Shown: piece after piece, positions 22,085-31,339 of the stretch
How the letters are laid out: the number at the start of each line of letters is the position of its first letter
Position numbering within the stretch: position 1 is the first letter of the stretch
DNA from: Phoronis australis
Taxonomy: Eukaryota > Phoronida > Phoronidae
Direction: 5' to 3'
Assembly (NCBI GenBank): GCA_002633005.1
Contig: NMRA01000442.1
Span: 247,074-279,577, forward strand
DNA length: 32,504 nucleotides
Notes under the pieces: generated by a model
The model's database searches: none
What the model was told of the DNA's origin: nothing
What the model saw: the letters and a program-made list of their open reading frames with translations, nothing else
Translations under genes and position numbers: made by a program

Positions 22085-22515
22085 GTGTTTCCTGGTTAAC
22101 TCATGGAAGACATTGAATCATTTGTAATTGCAAGCTGTACGGCAAGTCATCAACAGTAAACAAAGCACACTACCACATATTCAGGTTGAAATCTGTGATC
22201 TGCCACCTCATCATGATTGTTTGCTGCTACATGCAAACTACCAGTGTGCCATTCACAAACGAGCCTTGCAACAGCATGTCAGTGCACCATCTCCACTTGG
22301 TAGTGGGTGGCTTTTTGCAGCAGGTTAGTCTGAAGCTCCACTGGATGACTCTGCGTTTAGCCCCAGAAAATGCCATGAAAAATGTTAATGGCAAGTGTAA
22401 AAGAAGTGGTTGTAGAAAAATGTGCTCTTGTTTAAAGTCAGGCATGCCATGTTCTAAGTTGTGTAACTGTCCAGACTTTGTGAACACAGTGTCTCAATCA
22501 AAAAACAACTTTTGA
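22085..22515 (+). pseudogene. Broken CXC-domain ORF of an invertebrate dispersed (transposon-type) family
   Basis: Two overlapping frames form one decayed coding region. The first (from ~22104 to the stop at 22326-22328) contains LPPHHDCLLLHANYQCAIHK and PSPLGSGW. The second, shifted by one base (to 22513-22515), continues with WMTLRLAPENAM and then a cysteine-rich block CKRSGCRKMCSCLKSGMPCS followed by KLCNC. The order LPP...H..ANYQ...PSP.G.GW...W....AP then a CXC-like cysteine module is the C-terminal pattern of a very abundant uncharacterised ORF in invertebrate genomes, usually taken to be transposon-linked. The function is unknown. The frameshift, the stop and the missing N-terminal part make this a relic. 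The last cysteine pair of the module is altered (PDFVN where many members have a C). Confidence 0.62.
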
Positions 22516-23622
22516 TAACAATAATGATGATATAAATGATGATGGAGTGGATGAAGAAACATAATAAGTGAATGCTATGTTGTTAAAGAACTTTAAATTT
22601 TCAACCTAATGGAAAATATTGACACCATTTAATCATGCTGGTGACTGTGGGGACTGTTGGGTGTATCGTTCCCTGTGACAGTTGACAGTGAACAGCAATG
22701 TGGATAATGATAATTAATTGTGACAATTAATGAAAGTGATGACAGTGAATTTGTTGCAGAAGTGTTGGAAATGTATATTGTTCACATGTAAGTTGTGATA
22801 TTAAATCTTCATCAAGTTCCTTTCAAATGTTTAACAGTATTTGTTTCTTGGCAGATCAGAAAAAAGTAGTATGTTTTCTGGCCAACAGGAGGCGCTGCTA
22901 AATAATCCTTTTTCTCTTCCTTGAGCAATTTTCCACCTATTATCATAATATATATCACTTTTCTTGTTCAGTAACTTCAAATGAACGAATCCCAATTAAA
23001 TTATCATTCAGTTTTTGTCTAGTGTTGGATTTTGAAGATTGGTTTCTGTGCCAAACTATGCAAAAAGTCAGATTTTTGAGGTCAAATTTCTTGAAAACGT
23101 GCACGTCAAACCTTGGGAACTTAAAACACTAAAATTATCTTGCCCCCAAAAAGTGGCCGTGGATTTTAGTGATTTTCTAGGCTTCCTAGAGTTGAATGGA
23201 CTACAGGTAATTCAAAATGTGCAAAAATCCATGGTGTGAACTGTTTAATGGTCATGTTGTTTCTCACCGGGCCTGAAGCATTAGCTCAATAACACACACA
23301 CATTTATGCAGACACTGTAACTGTGCAGTACCCTATACAAGGAAGCAACTACAGCTGTCTTGCTAAGCCAGACATGTGATTTAGGTCATGTATTATTGGA
23401 AACCAACTTAGGAGAACACCAACACAATGAAGAAATGACAAACAGGTAACTGTTGCTGAAGCAAGGATAGGCAACTCAGGGCTCTGAATTGGATCACATA
23501 AGATGGTGCAGTCTAGACCCATACATCAATTATCTACTAGTGTGTGAAGTTGAGGCCAGCTGGCTAAAAACATCTATTAGTAAGTTGAGCCAAGAACTAA
23601 TGGCTTGGAGGAGCTAACAGGG

Positions 23623-23731
23623 ATGGATGAACAGGAACAGTCCTCCAACACCAGAGACAGAACTAGCCAGACATATTCAGACCAGCCGTGGCCATGGATA
23701 GACAAAGGATGGGCCTGGGTCATTGTGGCTG
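23623..23731 (+). CDS. Gene C exon 1 (N-terminus, segment 1 start)
   Basis: ATG at 23623 in a strong initiation context, donor GTGAGT at 23732, phase 1. Encodes MDEQEQSSNT... and IDKGWAWVIVA. The first bases of the following intron match gene B's intron. Confidence 0.88.
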
Positions 23732-26700
23732 GTGAGTGGTTTGTATTTATAACTAGGGTGTAGGATACAGCATTTTGCCTGTGTCAGTCTTGGTACAGCA
23801 TTTTGCCAGTGTCAGTCTTGGTTCATTACAGGGTCCTCCCTTCCTTTGACTTTACCAGATGAAGAGGGCTGTGAGCATGTGATAACAACTAGCTCCTTTG
23901 TTAACTGCCAAGCACAGTCTTTTGTCTGGTATGACAACAGGCAGACCAATTATCTACCAGGTTTATTACAGACCACCTGTGAACACAGTCAAACCAGGCC
24001 AGAGCTTAACGTTCGGAAAAAATAGATTGTCGTAACTTTGGTTGTTGTTTAGCCAAAAAGTAAACACGATCAGAATTTGACGAGGAATTCAGAAATGCTA
24101 TTGGTTTATGTTCAGATATGTTATAACTTAACTTTTATTTGCACAGCCCAGTCAGGCTAGACACGATCTTATTGGAGATTAGAGTAATGATGGAACAAAA
24201 AAAAGCTAGCCCTCCAAATATGAATGCCAGAATGGAGTTAATCAGTCGTGTAAGACATTGGCTACAGGGGTCATCTTCCCAACTTGTTGTTTGGGTATAG
24301 AATCGCAAGTGGAAACGCTGTCATGTAACATATTAAGCTGTAGAAACTGGTGTTTATTTCACTGTTAGACCTGTAGAGAACAGACTGTGGATAGGGCCTC
24401 CTGAAAAAGAATCACTCCTGCATCTTAATCTAAAACTTGCATAAGTCGTATTAAACCGTCTTGAGTATGGTGAAATCTGAAGGGGTGAGTGCACGGACTT
24501 GAACAACCATACATTCGTTAGGCAAACCTTACACTATGCTTTGCACGCAAGTGCACGAGAAAGCGTGCAGAATATCCAGCAAAGTCTTCGGCACATCAAA
24601 GGCTTGATGGTGCCGTCATGGATTGAAGTCAGCTAGTTGCTATTCATGGGCTTGGCTGAAAGTGCTGGATGAGATAATTGCAGTCGTAAAACAACAGGAC
24701 TGTTGAGTGTGTGAGTTTCAAAGTAAAAAAATGAACAATAAGCAGGGCAAACGACCAACATGACTTTTTAAAATTGAAATGTAAACAGTAGCCGTCATTG
24801 AATTTTTAAAATCGATGCAGTATAAGAGAAAATATTTTTCTTTAGCATTGCAGCTAAGCCACGATAATTAATTTGTGAATGGATCAGGACGAGTTAGTCA
24901 CAGTCTGGATTAAGGTCGCTTAGGTGTTGGGGGGGTAACAAACCCCCAAATGTTAGGGTAGGATTTGTCTCATGTTGGAAAAAGCGACTCAGCCATTTGC
25001 CAAAAGTATTACAATTACAATATATATCAAAACAGCGTGACACTTGCGAGAATAGTGGACAAATTTTGCAAGTGAAATACTGGGAGTTCTAATGAGAAAT
25101 TCAAATATAAATAATGTGGGAGATTTATGCCAAAAGCGACCACTTAAGTATTATACCTGAAGATTTTGGTAGGTGTTGCACACTAAACGAGGTATTCATA
25201 TTCAACACAATGCAAGTTACATAATTTATACAATCTGCTTTCCTACACCTGATTGACAATGGGAAGATACTGTTAAGAATAGCCACACTCCAACAGTTAC
25301 TGTTCCTTACAAAGCTGGCCCGATAACAAGAACATCAGTGCCAGCAAATCTGACTGATAAAGCATATACCGTATTCGCCCTAATAAGCGCTCATGCCCCT
25401 ATAAGCACCCCGTGTTTTCAGACTTCGTTGAAATAAGCGCCCAGCCCATGCATGAGCGTCTACATGCGAAAAATTACTGAGCATAATTTTGTAGACAATG
25501 AGTGAAGAAGTACAGTGATTATTTATTTAAGTGTATTTCCTTAACGATATATCCTTACAACTTCTGCTACATGTATTTTCAGTCACAGTTGTGTCTGTAA
25601 CTCTTGTTCTTTCGCATCAGGCTCCTTTGCAGTGAACTACGCCGCCTTAGGACAGATGAGATGCATTGGTATTCACTTCATAGAGATACAGAGCATCTTT
25701 GATGAAAGTAGCACCATGGTGTCCATCATGCCATCTGTCGTATACTTCCTAGCACTTGGCATGTGTAAGTTGAGCGTACATAGTTGTCATACACAAAAAA
25801 CGAGTTCGTGACGGCCCTGGATGAGTTGAGAACGGTATAATTGCAACCTTTTCCCAATCTGGTCAGCATTTTCAGATAAACATTGTTCTTAATTAATATG
25901 AGTTTCCTGCTCACTTTGATGTAAACGAGTGTGAATTGGTTAGTTTACTCTACATAGATGAATATTCAAGAAGATGGATGAAAACACTGACTCCTTAATT
26001 GTTTTCATAACAAAAACTTTGCTTTTGCACAACATTTTACATATTCCAAAACTCAGAAGAATCACATCAATTAAGGAAACAAAATCACGGATACATGAAT
26101 TTTGATTTCCTCAATTTCTTCCCCAAAAGATAAGTATCACCAAATTAATGCTATTCATGTTCAGTTTTGTACCATATCTACCACCAGAAAAGAATTTGAA
26201 AAAAATGTGGATATTCATATCAATGTTAAAGCCCATGATGATGGCAAAGTGTATCTGTTACTTAATATATAGGAGTACACGTGGACCTGGCGCCCTCTGT
26301 AGGGTCTTCCAGGCAGCATTTAACTTCAATCAAAGCCCGTACACTTGGCAGAGAAAACAAGTGAATGCCCACATTAGTATATGACTTTAAATTCATTCAT
26401 TATATCTTTTGTACTCAAAGGCTAAAGTAGGAATGCCCTTCGCCATTACAGGTCTCGTCTCAAGCGTGTTGACTTCATGCTTTGGGTCCCGTCCCGTTAT
26501 ACTTGGCGGAATTATCCTCATCGCTGCGGCCTATGGCTCACTGGCATTCGCTACCCATATCATTCACGTGCTAGTCTTCTTCAGTATACCATTTGGTATT
26601 GGTGTTGGGTTGGTGTACACATCAACCATAGTATTGATATCAAAGTATTTTGTGAAGTACCGATCGACCGCCCAAGGTGTGTCCTTGGCCGGTTTCTCAC

Positions 26701-29700
26701 TTGCTGGCATAACCGTTCCATGGCTTATCAGGTACAAAACTGCATAATACTTTTAGATCAAAATTTAATGATCCGTTTCACTGGGGTCCGTGATTTATTT
26801 ACAGTATTAATCAATGGCAACCCAAATAATTTAGGGAAAATGTTTTTAATCAATCAAAATTACCACCATCTTTAATTATAAAAAATGCTCAAAATAGTAC
26901 AAAGTTCAACCAAGGTAATTTTATTCTCCTAACCACACATAATAAATTTCCAAAAGAAACCTTTACAGTAAACAACGTTGCAGGGTCAACTTTTGGCAAC
27001 TAGACTATACCTCTTAAATGCTTGTTTTATGACAGTCTCTATCTCTACCTAATTCTAGTGCAATCAAAGACGAATTCGGTTTTCGGGGTACCATGGTTGT
27101 TATTGGTGGAATCCTTCTTCATACAGCTATTCCAGCAAGCCTGTTCCGACCACCAGAATACTGGGAAACAGAACTTGCCATGAAACATAGAAGAGAAAAG
27201 AAACACAACTTAGTCGAACAGCCTTTGATTGACAACACACAGACAAACCACCAAACAGCTGGTGGTCAACTTTCAAGAAGTCATGACACTGTTCTGGAAC
27301 CAACTGATAGAAAAGTGAAACCTGGACGACGACTCTTCTTGAGTGCGATGGATTTGTCAGAAGTAAATAGTTCAAATCGAACAGAGATGGGTTCGATGAT
27401 AATTCTGGGACATGAAGTTCGGGCAAGCAAATTAGAAATAGGCTACTTGGAAGAACAAGCCAAGGAGATGGAACAAGTTGAAGCTAAAATGCATTGGAAA
27501 CAATTGCTGCTTCATAGACTGAAAGCATCCATCCAGTGGTCTGTTCTAAAAGACGTGCCATTTCTCATCCACCTAGTGGTTGCCATTTGTGGTTTTATAG
27601 GCTTCCAGATTACATACACAGTACTGCCGGCACACGCAGAGGATTTGGGATTTAGTCGGAAGGACGCATACTTCCTTATAACAGTAGCTTGCATTGGCGA
27701 GTTCCCCGCTCGGATCCTCCTCAGTATTGTGGCGGACAAGTGGGCGGAGATAAAATGGGGCTACAGATTTCAGGTCATGTCTGTGTGCCTCTGTATCACT
27801 GGAGCTGGTGTATTTGTGATTGCTTTCGCTACGTCATACGCACACCTAGTCGTGGGTTCAGCAGCAGTGGCATTCTTCTGTGGTGGGGGATTTCTCGCCA
27901 TCCAAATAGATGTACTTAGGGATGCCATAGGGCTGGAGAAACTGACCAATGGCGGATTGGGACTGAACTTGTTTTTCCAAGCTGTCACAATGAGTTCGGG
28001 TGCTGTGATCATAGGTAAACAGATATCAAGAAATGTGTAGCAGTTTGTTTGCAAAGTCAAAATAGATTTTTTAAAGTTTTAAGCCATGCAGAGCAACTTA
28101 AAATATTCTAGTTTGGAAAGAAAATGATTTGTCAGATGTTTCTAATGAAATGGCGTAGCAACAACCTTGTTTCTGGAGTGAGTTTGATGATCTTGACTTT
28201 TAGTAATGTCCAGGTGAATTGGGCAAATTTCAAGTAGCATTTCTAGTTCAAGTTCCTGCAAAATGGACCTACCAAAGTTACTGAACAAACAATTTCCATC
28301 CTCAGACAAGGCTTTATGCTTAATTCAAAAGAATGGCTTCAATGATTCTACCATAGACTATAGTACATGGACTGCCAACCCTGTATATTTTCAATGGACG
28401 AAATCTGTGATCTTGCACATAAGCAGTGACATCACTATTCACTAGTGACACCTGGCAAAATTAGCAAGTTTTACTTCCAGCAAGTACGTCATCTGCCAAT
28501 CATGGTTGGCTGTTGTGTGGTCGGGTGTCAAAAGTACTCACGATACCAACCGTTGTATTATTGAAAGACTTTGGACAGTGTTTCAATGCCGAAATGATTT
28601 TTTTCTATATAGTAAAATAGATGAGAGAATTTCCCGTCACAATAATATTACACTAACCGGAAACTGAAACGGATAATTTAGGATTGTGGTGCCTCCTCTA
28701 GGATAGTACGCAAGAAAATGTCGGAGTTGCATGAATCTGATGTCTATAATCCATGCTTCTTTTTTGAATGAAACATTTATTAATTCAACCAACAAGTACA
28801 TAGTGTACAGCCTTATGAAATCTAGTCTAATACATCAAACAAATTACGAAGATTACTGATTACGCAACTAAACATTCGAATCTCGTATTTACCTACAGTG
28901 CCACAATATCGTTCAAGCCTCGTTTTTGCGCCAATGGATGTTTTTGTAGTTATCATATTCTTTACAAGTTTTTCTTGGCTGCATTAGTCTCTTCCTCCTA
29001 CTAGTGCCAACAAACTATAACTGCTCCACCTCCAAGGGAAGACTTAGTTGGATAAAGTTGGCCAATATTTGGGAATGCGTGATATTAAGTTCTTCGCCTT
29101 TCCAACATCAATCAAAAACAAGAAAATGTGAAACGAGTGAATAAAGAAAGTTCACTGAACAATAATCCCCTTTTGGCCTTTCCAAGTCCAATACTAAGAG
29201 TAAATCCTCAATAGTTCCATGGCCATATACTTCAATGGTTTCCAATGTGACCTGTGAAAATGTGGCAGACACTCCAAACTAGGCCAATGAAAACAACATG
29301 CCTTCTTAAATCTGGAAGCTATTGCAGTGTAATCCAGCCCTATTGTCTTTGAACACATTGAACTCAGACCGTACTATGACCATCTTCAGTCAGTCAGTGA
29401 GTCTAAACCTTTAAAATAAGCTATTTAGGAAAATGTCACTGTTACCAGTGTGCAATTTCACATCAGCAAAAACTGAAAAAAACATTTCCTAATAACATCT
29501 ATACAAACATCAGCTTGCAAATGACAAAGTGAGAACAACACAAAATACTACGGGTGACATGATGTCTGAAAATTTCAGTTACTTGCTTCAGTCATGTCAT
29601 TAATGCTCTTTTACCCTATTGTGAACTCAACAACCAACCCAAGTATATAAACTTTCACGGCAATGTGAATTTAACCCGAGAATGATTTAAAAACATCAGC

Positions 29701-29967
29701 CATAATCAGTCCACTACTAACCTATTTCAGTTTTCTAATAAATTATAACTACAAAAAAGCATACTGCCTACTGTCTGGTAATGCTTATAAAATAGGTTAA
29801 TACCCTAACTAACCACATCAAATGCATTCATTTCAGGGTTGCTGAGAGACAGGCTAGGAAGTTACAAATTGCCCTACGTCATGATTGGCTGTCTCGCCAT
29901 TGCTGGGGGTCTACTGACATGGTTGCAGCTGCCAGCCAGGAAGTGGAGACAATCCCAGAATGCTTAG
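23623..29967 (+). CDS. Gene C: SLC16-type monocarboxylate transporter-like protein, 539 aa
   Basis: Complete gene, join(23623-23731, 25621-25764, 26452-26731, 27059-28014, 29837-29967), GT-AG throughout, 1620 coding bases. It is the closest paralogue of gene B and has the same MCT architecture: IDKGWAWVIVAG at segment 1, CFGSRPV, FGIGVGLVY in segment 4, KYFVKYRSTAQG before segment 5, RPPEYWE, a long loop with GSMIILGHEVRASKLE and a coiled-coil-like stretch, PARILLSIVADKW in segment 8, and GLEKLTNGGLG before segment 11. The start ATG has a strong context (GGGATGG), with an in-frame TAA at 23581. Alignment with B shows that B's start codon is not conserved here (ACATCT in place of AAATGT) and that C starts at the position of a B isoleucine codon, leaving it 17 codons shorter. 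The tail after segment 12 is also shorter (ends RQSQNA). Likely a membrane transporter for organic acids or related solutes; substrate unknown. Confidence 0.92.
23732..25620. other. Gene C intron 1 (1.9 kb)
   Basis: Non-coding. Contains a 28-bp tandem duplication (TACAGCATTTTGCC... at 23766 and 23794) and, near the right end, the ATAAGCGC-type repeat at 25371-25460. A short G-run/C-run inverted pair lies at 24927-24953. Nothing else identified. Confidence 0.6.
25371..25460 (+). repeat. ATAAGCGC-type dispersed repeat
   Basis: Contains CCGTATTCGCCCTAATAAGC, then two further spaced ATAAGC units, the last reading AATAAGCGCCCAGC. Related to the GCCC-rich stretches at 309-470 and 30384-30490 through the shared ATAAGCGCCCA motif. 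Likely the end region of a DNA transposon family; no coding part is present. Confidence 0.5.
25621..25764 (+). CDS. Gene C exon 2
   Basis: Acceptor TTCGCATCAG ending at 25620, donor GTAAGT at 25765, 144 bp, phase 1. Encodes SFAVNYAALGQMRCIGIHFI and segment 2. Over ~95 bp there is a single difference from gene B exon 2. Confidence 0.92.
26452..26731 (+). CDS. Gene C exon 3 (segments 2-5)
   Basis: Acceptor GCCATTACAG ending at 26451, donor GTACAA at 26732, 280 bp. Encodes CFGSRPVILGG, FGIGVGLVYTST and KYFVKYRSTAQG. Confidence 0.93.
27059..28014 (+). CDS. Gene C exon 4 (segments 6-11 and cytoplasmic loop)
   Basis: Acceptor AATTCTAG ending at 27058, donor GTAAAC at 28015, 956 bp, phase 2 to phase 1. 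Uninterrupted as in gene B. Encodes DEFGFRGTM, RPPEYWE, GSMIILGHEVRASKLE, PARILLSIVADKW, GGGFLAIQIDVLRDAIGLEK. Confidence 0.95.
28015..29836. other. Gene C intron 4 (1.8 kb)
   Basis: Non-coding. Carries element E2 in minus orientation (28351-28754). 28760-29836 is AT-rich with no recognisable feature. Confidence 0.6.
28351..28754 (-). mobile_element. Dispersed element E2, reversed copy in gene C intron 4
   Basis: Its reverse complement matches 16705-17104 in gene B intron 4, the homologous intron. Candidate imperfect terminal inverted repeats are CATAGACTATAG at 28352 and CATGGATTATAG (reverse strand) at 28754. No ORF of note, consistent with a non-autonomous element. Confidence 0.76.
29837..29967 (+). 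CDS. Gene C exon 5 (segment 12, C-terminus)
   Basis: Acceptor CATTTCAG ending at 29836 with a fair pyrimidine tract, stop TAG at 29965-29967. Encodes GLLRDRLGSYKLPYVMIG, segment 12 ending LLTWLQLPARKW and a short tail. Confidence 0.9.
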
Positions 29968-30383
29968 GACCAGTGTACAATATTATGAATTGTGCTTGCA
30001 GTATAAGGCTATGTTGGACCTTGCAGACGGGTCTGAGAGACTAATATATTTATCCAAACATATATAAAACTACAGAGTTTAACTCACTAAAAGTATACAT
30101 TCTAAAAAGCAGAAAGGATGTTTAATTTGATTTTTAACTTCCTGCCAATCTAGGCGACTTTTAGTATTTATTGAAACAGAAAAGTAAATTGATAGCAAAG
30201 TTATATGTTCAAAAACACCGCTTTGGTTTTCTAAATAATATTTAATTTCTATTGTATGCAAATTTATATTATTTTCTTGAAAACCTTGTTGTATATTTCA
30301 TAGCCCCTCATGCAAAAACCGACATTATAAAAACAATTCCTAAATATGGTTTAAAGAACAGTACATAAAGCATAGTACAGTAC
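29968..30383. other. Gene C 3' flank
   Basis: AT-rich, probably partly 3' UTR. No canonical AATAAA hexamer lies close to the stop; the first is at 30707-30712, inside the Penelope-like relic. Nothing else is seen. Confidence 0.45.
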
Positions 30384-30490
30384 TCGTCCGGTTCCTTGCC
30401 CATGCTCGGCTTACTGCCCACCACCGAAATTTTCAATTTCTCATTTTTAAGCACCCATGCCTGGCTTACCGCCCACCCTCAAATTTTTAT
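30384..30490 (+). repeat. GCCC-rich dispersed repeat, copy 2
   Basis: Same-orientation relative of 309-470, alignable through TGCCCATGCTCGGCTTACTG, the AATTTTCAATTT spacer, AAGCACCCATG and CTTACCGCCCACCCTC. The two copies flank the three transporter genes. Confidence 0.55.
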
Positions 30491-30689
30491 GATAGAGACC
30501 TCCTTAAAAGTGTGTGTGCTTTTGCGAACGTTCGTCTCGCAAACTAAGATTCCCAAACGGGCGCAATCAATCAGTTTTAGTGGAGCCGGGAACTTGCCTT
30601 ACTATGGCAGTAAAATACCCGTAATCATAGCTTTAAAATCATACAAGTGTAACTTTATCAACGACAGTACTTTCTTCCAGTCTTCCCAA

Positions 30690-31025
30690 ACCAATGAAAA
30701 CTTTGAAATAAAACATTATTCTGACTACACCACCACTGACCAATATTAGTTACCTAATGACATGTAAAAATGTTCTATCCAATACGTAGGACAAACTCAA
30801 CATAATCTACAAACTCGGTTTCGTAATCATAGATTTAAAATAATACATTGATACTATAGGTAATCATTTCAATTCCAAAAACCATAATCTTCAAGATCCT
30901 TCTGTACGAATAATAGAAAAACTCTAATACCCCAGTACTCCTCACAGACTCAAAAGAGAACAATTTTGGATAGATAAGCTCAAACACTTGAACCTAATGG
31001 ATTAAACATAAAAACTTTCAAAATT
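30690..31025 (+). pseudogene. Decayed Penelope-like retroelement: GIY-YIG endonuclease end
   Basis: Three short frames on the + strand together show the signature of the C-terminal GIY-YIG nuclease domain of Penelope-like elements: YLMTCKN, then IQYVGQTQHNLQTRFRNHRF, then GNHFNSKNH, then RLKREQFWIDKLK, then EPNGLNIK. Conserved spots are the YVG with preceding Cys-type knuckle, the R..HR, the HF..H and the R..RE.FWI...L. The frame breaks by stops and shifts at least three times, so it cannot be functional. The stretch to ~31260 (containing AGGACGTTATTATATCCGAA) may be the element's 3' tail. No reverse transcriptase part is recognisable upstream. Confidence 0.68.
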
Positions 31026-31339
31026 ATATCCTTGAAATTTTTCCGCAACAATGTGTCATATTCATTACATCACATCTTAAATGTCAGTTGTCATATAATG
31101 TTTGATTTTACTTTATTTCTGTTTCTGTTGACCAAGGACGTTATTATATCCGAAAATTTCAGTTGATCCATTCTTGTTGTTTTGTATACCTATATAAGAA
31201 ATTCTACATTTCGTGAAACAATAGTATCCTTGAGAGGATCTGGATCGCCTTATTTAGTTTCAGATTTATTCAATGTTAACAATTTCTAAAAATCATTGTC
31301 AGGCGGTATCTGTGGTAAACAAGGTGCAGTCTTTCAATA

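Larger units (their letters stand above)
17635..23622. other. Intergenic DNA between genes B and C (6 kb)
   Basis: No supported functional exon. 17635-17950 is probable gene B 3' UTR ending near an AATAAA hexamer. 18000-19930 is AT-rich with short domain-free frames and a 14-bp direct duplication near 19077-19105 (CTGGATGATCTGC). 20111-20960 holds a C/G-rich inverted repeat and related degenerate repeats. 22128-22515 is a broken CXC-domain ORF. 22520-23600 shows nothing I can identify. Confidence 0.65.

Noticed and set aside
24927-24953. G-run/C-run hairpin as a transcription terminator
   Set aside because: A short inverted repeat in an intron of a eukaryotic gene; intrinsic terminators do not apply.
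26148-26384. Frame upstream of gene C exon 3 as an extra exon
   Set aside because: B has no counterpart, and exons 2 and 3 join in phase without it.
30707-30712. AATAAA as the polyadenylation site of gene C
   Set aside because: 740 bp after the stop and inside a retroelement relic; not convincing without transcript data.
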